From NCBI GenBank assembly GCA_018969295.1, contig JAGWYN010000040.1, forward strand, positions 1-39,441: a stretch of DNA of 39,441 bases, written 5' to 3'. Source of the DNA: Chloroflexota bacterium. GTDB taxonomy: Bacteria; Chloroflexota; Anaerolineae; Caldilineales; Caldilineaceae. The position numbers and the translations under genes were made by a program. Below the pieces are notes generated by a model, which was given only the letters and a program-made list of their open reading frames with translations, searched no databases and was not told where the DNA came from. Shown piece by piece: positions 17,102-27,542 of the stretch (positions are counted from its first letter, which is position 1; every line of letters begins with the position of its first letter).

Positions 17102-18019
17102 ATGATGGGTACACACTGGTTCGAACGATTTTTGCCGCGTACACTGGCTGGGCGGCGCACCCTGACGGGCTATATCTTTATCTCGCCGTTTATCCTGGGC
17201 TTTCTGCTTTGGTTTCTGGTGCCGGCGGGTGTAGCCCTCTGGTTGACCGTCCACGACTGGAATCTGATTGCACCGCCCAAATATGTGGGGGCAAAGCACC
17301 TGGTCAGCATGTGGGAGGACGACCGGTTCTGGACCTCGCTGTCGGTGACGACCACCTACACGCTGGTGTCGGTGCCGGTCGGGTTGGTTTTGGGGTTTGG
17401 CCTCGCCCTGCTGTTGAACACCAAAATTCGGGGCATCAGCCTCTTCCGGACGATCTACTATCTGCCCAGCATCGTCCCGGCTGTGGCCAACGCTGTGCTG
17501 TGGGCCTGGATCTTCAACACCGAGTATGGGCTGGCCAACGTTGCCCTGCGGGCGTTGGGGCTGCCCAAGATCGCCTGGCTGCAGCAGCCAGAATGGGCGT
17601 TGCCTGCGCTGATTCTGGTCGCCCTCTGGGGGTTTGGCAGCGGCATGGTGATCTATCTGGCTGGCCTGCAGGGGATTCCGGACGTTTTCTACGAAGCGGC
17701 GGAGATTGACGGGGCGGGCCGGCTGGCCAGGCTGCGCCACATCACGATCCCCCTGGTCTCTCCGGTTATCTTTTTCAACCTGATCATCGGGATCATTGGC
17801 TCGTTCCAGGTCTTCACGATAGCACGTCTGGTGACCAACGGCGGGCCTCAGAATGCGACGTTGGTCTACGTTCTGTATATGTATCAGAACGCCTTTCAAA
17901 ATCTGAAGATGGGCTATGCGGCGGCGTTGGCCTGGGTGTTGTTCTTGGTCGTCGTTGGGCTGACCTTGTTTGTTTTCAAATATGTGGGCAGTCGCGTGCA
18001 CTACGAGGATGCGCATTGA
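17102..18019 (+). CDS. CUT1 sugar ABC permease (MalF-type)
   Basis: The 305-residue inner-membrane permease has about six helices. GYIFISPFILGFLLWFLVPAG is the first, and the EAA cytoplasmic loop reads EAAEIDGAGRLARLRHITIP, the contact site for the ATPase. The ATG at 17102 is immediately followed by a second in-frame ATG; no strong ribosome site is seen. It is followed by the second permease after 1 nt. No ATPase gene is in this operon, so a shared MsmK-like ATPase encoded elsewhere is expected. Confidence 0.92.
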   Translation: MMGTHWFERFLPRTLAGRRTLTGYIFISPFILGFLLWFLVPAGVALWLTVHDWNLIAPPKYVGAKHLVSMWEDDRFWTSLSVTTTYTLVSVPVGLVLGFGLALLLNTKIRGISLFRTIYYLPSIVPAVANAVLWAWIFNTEYGLANVALRALGLPKIAWLQQPEWALPALILVALWGFGSGMVIYLAGLQGIPDVFYEAAEIDGAGRLARLRHITIPLVSPVIFFNLIIGIIGSFQVFTIARLVTNGGPQNATLVYVLYMYQNAFQNLKMGYAAALAWVLFLVVVGLTLFVFKYVGSRVHYEDAH

Positions 18020-18020
18020 T

Positions 18021-18914
18021 ATGGCACAAAAACAGCGTGTGGCTTCTTCGGGGGGTGGTTTCCGGCCCCCCTTGCACAGGGTTGTCTGGGAAAGACGGCT
18101 GTGGCGCTTCCTGATCGTCGCAATTTTGTCGATCGGGGCTGTGGTGATGGCACTTCCCTTTGTCTGGCTGCTGGTCAGCTCCTTCAAACCGCTGGAGAAG
18201 ATCTTTATCTTTCCGCCGGAATGGATCCCGGACCCCTTTCGTCCTGAAAACTATGTCGAGGCTCTGGTCTACAAGCCGTTTGGCTTGTACTTGTGGAACA
18301 CGCTGCGGATCGTGGTCTTGAACCTGGCGGCGATCTTGCTCTCCGCCTCTTTTTGTGGCTACGGTTTTGCCCGCATCCGTTTTCCGGGCCGAGATTTTTG
18401 GTTTGCGCTGGTGCTGGCGACGTTGATGATCCCCTATTTTGTGTTGATGGTTCCCCAGTTCATCATGTTCACGCGTTTTGGCTGGATCGACACCTTCCAT
18501 CCGTTGACCATTCCCTTCTTTTTTGGCGGTGGGGCCTTCAACATCTTTCTATTTCGCCAGTTTTTTCGTTCGCTGCCCGAGGAACTGGCCGACGCCGGGC
18601 GTATCGACGGCTGCACCGAATACGGGATTTATTGGCGCATCATGCTGCCGCTCTCCAAACCGGCGTTGGCGACGGTGGCCATCTTTACCTTTCTGGCTGC
18701 CTGGAACGACTACATCGGGCCGCTTCTTTATCTGCGTTCTGACTACAACTTCACCGTGGCGATCGGATTGGCGACGTTTCGCAGCGTGATGAGCACGCAG
18801 TGGAACTTGCTGATGGCGGCCTCCTCGGCGATGATCCTTCCTGTGATCCTGCTGTTCTTTTTTGCCCAACGCTACTTTGTGGACGGACTTGTCCTCAGCG
18901 GGTTGAAGGGCTAG
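18021..18914 (+). CDS. CUT1 sugar ABC permease (MalG-type)
   Basis: The 297-residue permease starts with an N-terminal cytosolic stretch, then a first helix FLIVAILSIGAVVMALPFVWLL. Its EAA loop is ELADAGRIDGCTEYGIYWRIMLP. It starts 1 nt after the stop of the partner permease and ends 16 nt before the GH127 gene, so uptake and hydrolysis are co-expressed. Confidence 0.92.
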   Translation: MAQKQRVASSGGGFRPPLHRVVWERRLWRFLIVAILSIGAVVMALPFVWLLVSSFKPLEKIFIFPPEWIPDPFRPENYVEALVYKPFGLYLWNTLRIVVLNLAAILLSASFCGYGFARIRFPGRDFWFALVLATLMIPYFVLMVPQFIMFTRFGWIDTFHPLTIPFFFGGGAFNIFLFRQFFRSLPEELADAGRIDGCTEYGIYWRIMLPLSKPALATVAIFTFLAAWNDYIGPLLYLRSDYNFTVAIGLATFRSVMSTQWNLLMAASSAMILPVILLFFFAQRYFVDGLVLSGLKG

Positions 18915-18930
18915 TAGAGGCGATTTGACG

Positions 18931-20841
<1,911 letters not shown>

Positions 20842-20844
<3 letters not shown>

Positions 20845-20915
20845 GCACAGAGACTGAGCACAGAGACTGAGAACAGAGACTGAGAACAGAGACTGAGAAC
20901 AGAGACTGAGAACAG
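20842..20915. repeat. 13-bp tandem repeat between the two glycosidase genes
   Basis: Five full units of TGAG(C/A)ACAGAGAC start exactly at the stop codon of the GH127 gene, with a partial sixth (TGAGAACAG) to 20915. The first two units have C and the next three A at position 5. It occupies most of the 81-nt spacer, ending 10 nt before the next ATG. Confidence 0.92.
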
Positions 20916-20925
20916 GCAACCGACC

Positions 20926-22803
20926 ATGACAAACTTGCTGCATCCTGTCCGCAGAGGGACGGTCAGGCTGTTGCCTGGCCTCTTTCTGCAGCGTTATCAG
21001 CTCAATCGCAGCTACATGCTCTCGCTCAAAACCGAGAATTTGCTGCAGAACCACTATTTGGAGGCAGGGCTGTGGAGCCCTGCCCACCGTCTGGAGGACA
21101 TCCACTGGGGGTGGGAGGCACCCAGCTGCCAGCTGCGCGGCCACTTTTTGGGCCACTGGCTCTCTGCTGCGGCCTCGATCGGGGCTGCGACGGGTGACCA
21201 GGAGGTGAAGGGCAAAGCCGACTACATCGTCAGCGAACTGGCACGCTGCCAACAGGAAAATGGCGGCGAGTGGGCAGGCTCTATCCCGGAGAAGTATCTG
21301 GATTGGGTGGCCCGCGGCAAGCCGGTCTGGGCCCCCCATTACACCCTGCACAAGACGCTGATGGGGTTGTGGGACATGTATGCTGTCGGCGGCAACGCGC
21401 AGGCACTGGAGATACTGGTGCGGTGGGCGCGCTGGTTCTCCCGCTGGAGCGGCCAGTTCACCCAGGCGCAGATGGAGGCCATTCTGGAGGTGGAGACGGG
21501 GGGGATGCTCGAGGTGTGGGCCAATCTGTATGGCTTGACCGGCGATGCAGAGCACCGGGAGCTGCTCCAGCGGTACGACCGGCGCCGGTTTTTTGATCCG
21601 TTGGTGGCAGGGCAGGAAGTGCTCACCAACCTGCATATGAACACGACGATTCCTGAGGTGCAGGGTGCAGCGCGGGCCTGGGAAGTGACGGGTGACCCGC
21701 GTTGGCGGCAGATTGTGGACGCCTACTGGCGCCACGGGGTGGTGGCACGCGGCACGTATGTGACCGGCGGGCAGACCAACGGGGAAGTCTGGTCGCCGCC
21801 CGGTGCGCTGTCGGCACGTCTGGGACAGCGCACCCAGGAGCATTGCACAGTCTACAACATGATGCGTTTGGCCGACTCCCTGCTGCGCTGGAGCGGGGAG
21901 TCTGTCTACGCGGATTACTGGGAACGCAACCTGTGGAACGGCATCCTGGCGCAGCAGCACCCAGAGACGGGGATGATCGCCTATTTTTTGCCGTTGCATG
22001 CGGGTGCCGAAAAGGTGTGGGGCTCTCCGACCGAAGATTTCTGGTGTTGTCATGGCTCTCTGGTGCAGGCACAGACAATCTACGCCGACCACATCTGGTA
22101 TGAAGTGCAGGGGGGGCTGGTGTTGAGCCAGTATATTCCCAGCGAACTGGCCTGGCAGCAGGCTGGGCAGCCGGTTTGTCTGCGTCTTACAGCCGACGCG
22201 CAGCTGGCCTCTGCCCATCGCCCGAACAGCCTGGCCTACAACCTGGAGGTTCAATCCAGCCAGCCGGTCGAGTTTGTGCTGCGCCTGCGCCTGCCCTGGT
22301 GGCTCAGCAGCGAGGTAGAGATTCTTTGCAACGGCGAACGCTGCGCGGTGGCGAGCGAGCCATCTGGCTATGTCGAGCTGCGCCGGATCTGGCACAACGA
22401 TCGGATCCATCTGCTTTTCCCCAAAACATTGGTGGCAGTGCCGCTGCCGGACGAACCCAACCTGGTGGGGTTCATGGATGGGCCAGTGGTGCTGGCTGGC
22501 CTCAACCCGGGCGAGGAACGGATCCAGGTGCGCGGCAAAAACAACAGCAGCCACACGGCCCGCCCGAACCACCGCATCAGTGGGCTGACCCTGTACGGAG
22601 AAGCGAGCAGCCCCGGCACGTTTCTGGTCCCAGACAACGAACGGGAGTGGAGCTACTGGCGGGGGGACTATCGAACTCGTGGCCAGGAGCAAGCTGTCCG
22701 TCTGATTCCACTGTACGAGGTGCGCGACGAGGTGTACACCGTCTACTTCAACCTGCAGCCGCCTGGCAGGCGGTCGGATCGGGTGTCCGGGGCCGCCACT
22801 TGA
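20926..22803 (+). CDS. GH146-like DUF1680 beta-L-arabinofuranosidase
   Basis: The 625-residue protein is a second DUF1680 enzyme only distantly like its neighbour and closer in motifs to the GH146 branch. FLGHWLSAAA, the SIPEKYLDW...PVWAPHYTLHKTLMGLWDMY block and NGEVW (Glu287, probable acid/base) are visible. QEHC has Glu305 and Cys307 as zinc ligands, and FWCCHGS has Cys374 and Cys375, the latter pair lacking the first Cys of CxCC as is usual for this branch. There is no signal peptide, so it is cytosolic. It is the last gene of the operon, 34 nt from the convergent amidase gene. With GH127 it may split different linkages of the same imported glycan. Confidence 0.88.
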   Translation: MTNLLHPVRRGTVRLLPGLFLQRYQLNRSYMLSLKTENLLQNHYLEAGLWSPAHRLEDIHWGWEAPSCQLRGHFLGHWLSAAASIGAATGDQEVKGKADYIVSELARCQQENGGEWAGSIPEKYLDWVARGKPVWAPHYTLHKTLMGLWDMYAVGGNAQALEILVRWARWFSRWSGQFTQAQMEAILEVETGGMLEVWANLYGLTGDAEHRELLQRYDRRRFFDPLVAGQEVLTNLHMNTTIPEVQGAARAWEVTGDPRWRQIVDAYWRHGVVARGTYVTGGQTNGEVWSPPGALSARLGQRTQEHCTVYNMMRLADSLLRWSGESVYADYWERNLWNGILAQQHPETGMIAYFLPLHAGAEKVWGSPTEDFWCCHGSLVQAQTIYADHIWYEVQGGLVLSQYIPSELAWQQAGQPVCLRLTADAQLASAHRPNSLAYNLEVQSSQPVEFVLRLRLPWWLSSEVEILCNGERCAVASEPSGYVELRRIWHNDRIHLLFPKTLVAVPLPDEPNLVGFMDGPVVLAGLNPGEERIQVRGKNNSSHTARPNHRISGLTLYGEASSPGTFLVPDNEREWSYWRGDYRTRGQEQAVRLIPLYEVRDEVYTVYFNLQPPGRRSDRVSGAAT

Positions 22804-22837
22804 ACAGACGAGAAGAGCAGATATCGCCAACAATCGG

Positions 22838-23482
22838 TCAGGGGCGGGCCAGCGCAGCTTCCATGACCAGGCTGACGCGCTCCCAGAAGGCGTTGGCTGC
22901 AGGGGGGGCCACTTCCCCCAGACGCGCCAGCGCAGCCCGCAGCGCTGGCGGGCAGACCGGCACGCGCTGCGGAGCTGGCTGGTCAGGATAGTTTTCTGCG
23001 AAGAAACGGGGCCAGTCAAAACACCACCCGGGGTCTGCCTTGCCTCGAAACCCTGCGATCTGCTCGTGGCCCAGAATGGCCTCGGCGCGCTGCAGTGCAG
23101 GATAGTGCTGTCGAAGATGGGCCACCGCAGCCGACAGGGCTGCGTACTGGGCATCGCTGTAGGCGAAGAGGTTGCCGTTCCAGTTGACCAGTTCGATGCC
23201 CAGCGCAGAGTCGTTGAGCGCCGTCCACTGGGTGACGCCGTCATCCCAGCGGCTGACCCCTGCATGCCAGCCGCGCAGCGCCGTTCCCTGCCAGCAGGGA
23301 ACGCACTCGATGAGGGTGCCCTCTCTGTCGATGACAAGGTGGGCTGCTGCTTTTCGGGCCGGATCTCCAAAAATTTCCAACGTGCGTGCCCGGTCGACCG
23401 CCGTGTAGTGCAGCACGAGAAAACGCACATCGATCGGCCAAGGATCCTGGTTTGGGCTGTCAAAGGGTTGCGGTGTGGGCAT
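22838..23482 (-). CDS. N-acetylmuramoyl-L-alanine amidase (Amidase_2)
   Basis: The 214-residue amidase has the PGRP/Amidase_2 zinc motifs: LVLHYTA (first His), GWHAGVS, SALGIELVNWNG, and ILGHEQIAGFRGKADPGWCFDW, where the late His and KxDPG-type motif complete the site. It would cleave the bond between MurNAc and the peptide stem. No signal peptide is predicted, so it acts in the cytosol or is released another way. The start has AGAGGAAAG upstream. A small ORF lies 24 nt upstream on the same strand. Confidence 0.88.
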   Translation of the reverse strand: MPTPQPFDSPNQDPWPIDVRFLVLHYTAVDRARTLEIFGDPARKAAAHLVIDREGTLIECVPCWQGTALRGWHAGVSRWDDGVTQWTALNDSALGIELVNWNGNLFAYSDAQYAALSAAVAHLRQHYPALQRAEAILGHEQIAGFRGKADPGWCFDWPRFFAENYPDQPAPQRVPVCPPALRAALARLGEVAPPAANAFWERVSLVMEAALARP

Positions 23483-23506
23483 GGTCTGTGCTTTCCTCTG
23501 CCAGGT

Positions 23507-23611
23507 CTACCGGCAATCCCAGCCTTCCTGTTTCATAAGCCAGCCATTGTCCCCTTCCAACCAGTAGCGCAGACCTTCTACCAGAATGCAGCGGTCGACA
23601 GGCAATTTCAT
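23507..23611 (-). CDS. Small 34-residue protein
   Basis: An ORF of 34 codons has a good ribosome site (AAAGGA, 8 nt before the ATG) and ends 24 nt before the amidase start. The product is short, rich in Trp, Gly and Asp/Glu, and has two Cys, including the C-terminal WDCR. No hydrophobic helix is present. No family is recognised. It could be a small protein co-transcribed with the amidase, or a translated leader controlling it. Confidence 0.45.
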   Translation of the reverse strand: MKLPVDRCILVEGLRYWLEGDNGWLMKQEGWDCR

Positions 23612-23807
23612 CGCAGCGTTCCTTTCGGAACTGCCAGGCAGGCTCTCCCCGGCGAAGAATCTGGGACACACGTGCTGCCCACCTGGCACGGTTGAAACGG
23701 GCGAAAGAACATCGTCTCTTTTGATCGTAAACCGGGATCCAAGGTCCGTACGCTACGTTTGGGCGGCGATTTCCCTGCTCAATCCGCTTGGTTGTTGTCT
23801 TGGCTGG

Positions 23808-25523
23808 TCAGGTCAGTTGGGGGGGGGCGGTCGGTGTCAGGTGGCGTGTTTCAGCGGCCAGAATGGCTCGGTCTGCACTCCAGAAAAAATTTTCTGGCCC
23901 GATCAGTCGGTCCAACCCGGCTCGTTCCAACATGCGCATCACATTGGGATGGACAGCGGCCAGCATCAGCACCTTGCTGTTGGCTGCCAGGGTGTCGTGC
24001 AGCATATGCAGGGCTTCGATCCCGGAGAGATCGATGAGCGGGACTGCACGCATCGACAGGATCAGTGTGTCGATGTCCTCTTCGTGGGCAAAGGCTTCGT
24101 TGAAGGTGTTGGTGGCGGCAAAAAAGAGTGGGCCGGTAAGAAAGGCAACCCGGATGAAGCGGCAGTCGGTCTGCAGCGCCATCCCGCGTTCCCGCATCCG
24201 TTCGACGTCCACCGTGCGTATGCTCACCTCCAGGTTGGCGACCTGATTGATGAAGATGCCAGCGGAGAGAATGCCGCCGATCAAGATCGCCTGGGTCAGG
24301 TCGAGCGTGGTGGTGGCGACGAAAGTGGCCACAAAGGTGAGAATACCCGTCTTGAAGCGGTGGTCGAACATAAAACGAATGGCGCTCCACTCGTTCATCC
24401 GTACAGCGGTGACCATCAACACGCCAGCGAGCGCTGCCAGCGGCACCTGAGCGATCACGGGGGCGAGCAACAGCGCTGCTGCCAGCAAGGTCAGGGCGTG
24501 GAGCATGCTGGTCAACCGTGTTTGGCCGCCGGATTTGATTCCCACCGACGAGCGGGCGATAGCGGCTGTGGCGGGGACTCCCCCAAAAAAAGGGATCACC
24601 AGATTGCCGATCCCTTGTGCGACCAGTTCCTGGTTGGCCTGCAGCCGGACGCCGGTCATCTTGGAACCGACTGCGCCGCACAGCAGCGATTCGACCGCGC
24701 CGAGCGCAGCGACCGAGATGGCGGGCACCAGAAGTTCGGGGGCGCGTGCCCACGGGATTGTCTCCCAGGTCAGCCGCTGGTCGAGCAGAATGGTACGCGG
24801 GATATCGCCGATCTGGGCCACAGGCCAGCCGCTCCAGACCGCCACCAGGGTGGCAGCCACGATCCCGGCCAGAGAACTGGGGAGATAGCGGGCGAGCGCG
24901 GGTGGCCAGAAAAGCATGACAGCGACCACGAGCAGGCCAATCCAGACGGTTGTCCATTCTGGGGTAAACCCACCTTGGAAGTAGGCCAGCAATTTGAGGG
25001 CTGCGGACGGATGGGCGGGGGTTTGGACCCCGAGCAGATTGTCGATCTGCCCGACAAAAATAATCAGAGCGATCCCTGCGGTAAAGCCAGTGATGACTGA
25101 GGAGGGAATAAAGGCAACGAACCGCCCCAGCCGCAGCAGTCCGATGGTCAGAATGATGGCGCCGGCCATCAGGCCGGTCATCCAGACGCCTTCTACTCCC
25201 ACGCGCTGTGCAATGAGGATCAACACCGCGCTCATTGCACCGGTAGGGCCTGAGATCTGGTAGGGAGCACCAGAAAGGGCACCAATGATCAGGCCGGACA
25301 GAATGGCGGTCACCAGACCCGCGGCTGCCGTCGCCCCCGACGCTACCCCGAAAGCCAACGCCAATGGCAGCGCAACTGCGCCGACTGTCAACCCGGCCAG
25401 CAGATCCTGGCGGAATTTTCCTGCGCTATAGCCGCTGAATTCACGCTGCCATAGCCTCCACAACGGTACCCGATTCATCACAACTCTTTTTCGTTGGGCG
25501 GGAAGGGACCTTGTATCGGTCAT
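23808..25523 (-). CDS. SulP-family anion transporter with STAS domain
   Basis: The protein has up to 571 residues. The N-terminal FRQDLLAGLTVGAVALPLALAFGVASGA and GLVTAILSGLIIGALSGAPYQISGPTGAMS blocks are the SulP signature. About 12 helices follow, with GNLVIPFFGGVPATAAIARS in the middle. The C-terminal STAS domain (about 440-555) contains MRAVPLIDLSGIEALHML. The family moves sulfate, bicarbonate or related anions. Two ATG starts, 25523 and 25478, both lack a strong ribosome site; 25478 gives an N-terminus closer to usual family length. It is alone on the minus strand, divergent from the CRISPR locus. Confidence 0.9.
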   Translation of the reverse strand: MTDTRSLPAQRKRVVMNRVPLWRLWQREFSGYSAGKFRQDLLAGLTVGAVALPLALAFGVASGATAAAGLVTAILSGLIIGALSGAPYQISGPTGAMSAVLILIAQRVGVEGVWMTGLMAGAIILTIGLLRLGRFVAFIPSSVITGFTAGIALIIFVGQIDNLLGVQTPAHPSAALKLLAYFQGGFTPEWTTVWIGLLVVAVMLFWPPALARYLPSSLAGIVAATLVAVWSGWPVAQIGDIPRTILLDQRLTWETIPWARAPELLVPAISVAALGAVESLLCGAVGSKMTGVRLQANQELVAQGIGNLVIPFFGGVPATAAIARSSVGIKSGGQTRLTSMLHALTLLAAALLLAPVIAQVPLAALAGVLMVTAVRMNEWSAIRFMFDHRFKTGILTFVATFVATTTLDLTQAILIGGILSAGIFINQVANLEVSIRTVDVERMRERGMALQTDCRFIRVAFLTGPLFFAATNTFNEAFAHEEDIDTLILSMRAVPLIDLSGIEALHMLHDTLAANSKVLMLAAVHPNVMRMLERAGLDRLIGPENFFWSADRAILAAETRHLTPTAPPQLT

Positions 25524-25678
25524 CCGCAGAAAGAGACAGCCATAGACACCCTGACCTCTGCCCGAATCATGGCTTAAATCCGCTGAATGTGCCAGGCGAG
25601 CGGAACTTGTCGCATGGTCCGTTACGTGGAGGGTGTCTCGCCTGGCGCACTACCAATATTTGATCACATCCAGACAGG

Positions 25679-25684
25679 TATAAT
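25679..25684 (+). promoter_or_regulatory. Candidate -10 box (TATAAT)
   Basis: Perfect TATAAT. The nearest TTGATC (25660-25665) is only 13 nt upstream, so a standard -35 is not evident. Confidence 0.35.
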
Positions 25685-25751
25685 TTTTCTACAGAAAAAA
25701 TCTTAGCAGATTTGCCCGTGGTGGACAAATGCAATTGGATGGTCGAACGGC

Positions 25752-25767
25752 TGCTCAGCCCTGAGCA
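25752..25767. promoter_or_regulatory. 16-bp near-perfect palindrome, operator-like
   Basis: TGCTCAG, CC, CTGAGCA: seven-base arms are perfectly complementary around CC. It sits about 70 nt downstream of the TATAAT, a position suited to a repressor site or a short hairpin. Confidence 0.45.
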
Positions 25768-25787
25768 AGTGCTCTAAAATTGATCGC

Positions 25788-25816
25788 AGGACTTCTCAAA
25801 AATCGTGAGAAGCCCT
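25788..25816 (+). promoter_or_regulatory. Hairpin upstream of the CARF-nuclease gene
   Basis: CTTCTCA (25792-25798) pairs with TGAGAAG (25806-25812). Three more pairs (AGG/CCT) extend past one mismatch. Confidence 0.4.
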
Positions 25817-25956
25817 GTAGATTGATCATCTGAAACCCTTGCCAAATCCCACGATTTGTGCTATACTTTGTGCAGACTCCGGACAGAAAAGAACGCCTTT
25901 GCAAAGAACCTGAACTGCTGTTTCGCAACACAAGCGCATCCCCGATATGCATGGAT

Positions 25957-25993
25957 CGTGCGGTCTCGTGCGGTCTCGTGCGGTCTCGTGCGG
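25957..25993. repeat. 10-bp tandem repeat
   Basis: Three complete copies of CGGTCTCGTG (25961-25990) have partial copies on both sides. The period is too short for CRISPR. Confidence 0.85.
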
Positions 25994-26118
25994 CCTTCTC
26001 TTGCCCGCAGGTTGTTGTCGCGGCGTCGCACCGCCCAAAAAATCAGAAGTTGTGCTGAAAAAGATCAACACCTGTGAGGATGCGGAAGGGACAAACGGTC
26101 TGCTAGAGTGGAATGGCC

Positions 26119-26154
26119 CGGCGAAGAGATGGGTCCTCCGACATCTCTTCGCCG
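26119..26154 (+). promoter_or_regulatory. 13-bp perfect stem-loop before the CRISPR operon
   Basis: CGGCGAAGAGATG (26119-26131) pairs perfectly with CATCTCTTCGCCG (26142-26154) around a 10-nt loop. It ends about 105 nt before the first gene. No U-tract follows, so a regulatory or processing signal is as likely as a terminator. Confidence 0.6.
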
Positions 26155-26258
26155 AGGAGTCGCTGTCAAGAGATCCCATCGTCCAGGAGGCCGCCAGGGA
26201 TCTGGGAGGAGCCGGGCAGGTGGAAGCTCAAAAGATTTGTAGATGGAGAACTGTCTCA

Positions 26259-27530
26259 ATGAATTCTGAAACATCGATTCTTCCAGAACAGTACCGGTCC
26301 GATCATCTGTTTTTGTTGATCGGCACCAATCCGCTGCCGAATTTTGTGGCAGCCAAACTGCTCCTCAGGGCCGGCGGCCAGCTCTACCTGGTGCATTCGA
26401 CCGGCACAGAACGGATCGCCGGAAATCTGGCCCGCTACTGGGTCGATGTCGAAAAGGGGGCACAGCCAAGATTTCTCTGTGTCGCAGAGGCAGACGAGGC
26501 CGATGTCCGCCGCCAGCTGGATGGCACGTTGCAGCAGCTCCCCTCCGGAACGGTGGGCCTGAATTATACCGGCGGCACGAAGAGTATGTCGGTGCACGCG
26601 TATCAGGCTGTATGGGAACACCAACGCAACAGCCGCCGCCCTGCGCTCTTGAGCTACCTGGACGCCCGCTCGAACAAGATGTACATTGCGCGCGGCAGCG
26701 ATCCGCCGTTTTGCTCGGACCCGGTGCTCTACAGCGTGCAGCCTTCAATTCAGACAATCGTCGACCTGCACGATTTTACGCTGCACACAAAGATCGCCAC
26801 CGAACCGATATTGCCTGATCTGTCGATCACCCTGGCCGAAGCACACCAGTCTAAGGAAGGCAGAGATGGCTGGCGTACATGGTGCGATGAGAAACTGCGC
26901 CAGGCCGTGCGAAAAGAAAAAGATAGGTGGCGCAGTGACAGCGATCTTGCCAAAATTACAGTGCCATTCCCTGTGGACAGCTCCTTGCACAGGGTCGTCG
27001 CTCAAATGCGCGAGGTGTTTGGCTGCCAGGGCGACTCGCTGAGCCTGGCCGACGCACGCAGGAACGGATCGCTGAAGAACGAGAAGCAGCTGTGCGGGTG
27101 GCTGGACGGCAAATGGCTGGAGCATTATGTGTACTCGCATCTCTGCCAAATCCAAGCGCAGCAGCCGGAGAGCCGGCTGCACGACCTCGGCATGAACATT
27201 TGCCCGAAAAATCCGCAGCAGGGTTCAGAGCACGACGTGGACATCGGGGCTATGCAGGGGTATCGTCTGTACGTCATCTCCTGCACAACCGATGACAACC
27301 CCGGGATGTGCAAGCTCAAGCTGTTCGAGGCCTATGTCCGGGCGCGCAACCTGGCCGGCGACGAGGCGCGTGTGGGGCTGGTGTGTATGGCCAACGATCC
27401 GAAGAAGCTCGAGCAGGAGATGGTTCGTTCGTGGGACGCCGAAGGCAAGGTGCGTGTCTGGGGGCGTCAGCATCTGCCAAAGTTTTCCGAACATCTGGCG
27501 GACTGGTTTATCGGCACAGATTCGTATTAG
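26259..27530 (+). CDS. CARF - PD-(D/E)xK-fold effector (Card1/Can2-like), atypical active site
   Basis: The 423-residue protein has an N-terminal CARF-type domain (about 1-150; LFLLIGTNPLPNF and the ligand-loop TGGTK at 104-108) that should bind cyclic oligoadenylate. A C-terminal PD-(D/E)xK-fold region follows, with WLEHYVYSHL (Glu288) and HDVDIG (Asp326/Asp328). The usual ExK after the next strand is replaced by Ser341-Cys-Thr343 in YVISCTT, followed by CKLKLFEAYVRARNLAG, which could supply a displaced Lys. Either the site is rearranged or the nuclease is inactive. The start at 26259 has GGAG 10 nt upstream; the longer upstream frame is repeat sequence. It is the first gene of the type III operon, 12 nt before cas10. 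Confidence 0.75.
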   Translation: MNSETSILPEQYRSDHLFLLIGTNPLPNFVAAKLLLRAGGQLYLVHSTGTERIAGNLARYWVDVEKGAQPRFLCVAEADEADVRRQLDGTLQQLPSGTVGLNYTGGTKSMSVHAYQAVWEHQRNSRRPALLSYLDARSNKMYIARGSDPPFCSDPVLYSVQPSIQTIVDLHDFTLHTKIATEPILPDLSITLAEAHQSKEGRDGWRTWCDEKLRQAVRKEKDRWRSDSDLAKITVPFPVDSSLHRVVAQMREVFGCQGDSLSLADARRNGSLKNEKQLCGWLDGKWLEHYVYSHLCQIQAQQPESRLHDLGMNICPKNPQQGSEHDVDIGAMQGYRLYVISCTTDDNPGMCKLKLFEAYVRARNLAGDEARVGLVCMANDPKKLEQEMVRSWDAEGKVRVWGRQHLPKFSEHLADWFIGTDSY

Positions 27531-27542
27531 CAGGAGGCAAGG

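Larger units (their letters stand above)
25524..26258. other. 735-bp gene-free leader of the type III locus
   Basis: No frame with protein-like composition was found. It contains a TATAAT box (25679-25684, plus strand), a 16-bp palindrome (25752-25767), a hairpin (25788-25816), a 10-bp tandem repeat (25957-25993) and a 13-bp stem hairpin (26119-26154). No CRISPR repeats are present. Confidence 0.7.

Noticed and set aside
23586..25100. 504-codon frame opposite the SulP gene
   Set aside because: The SulP protein has membrane helices and a STAS domain; the opposite frame is His/Gly/Gln-rich with no motif.
25957..25993. Tandem repeat upstream of the cas genes as a degenerate CRISPR array
   Set aside because: The period is 10 nt with no spacers.
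25947..26258. N-terminal extension of the first CARF protein from an upstream start
   Set aside because: The extension translates the 10-bp tandem repeat and the hairpin; the start at 26259 has a ribosome site and gives the normal CARF N-terminus.
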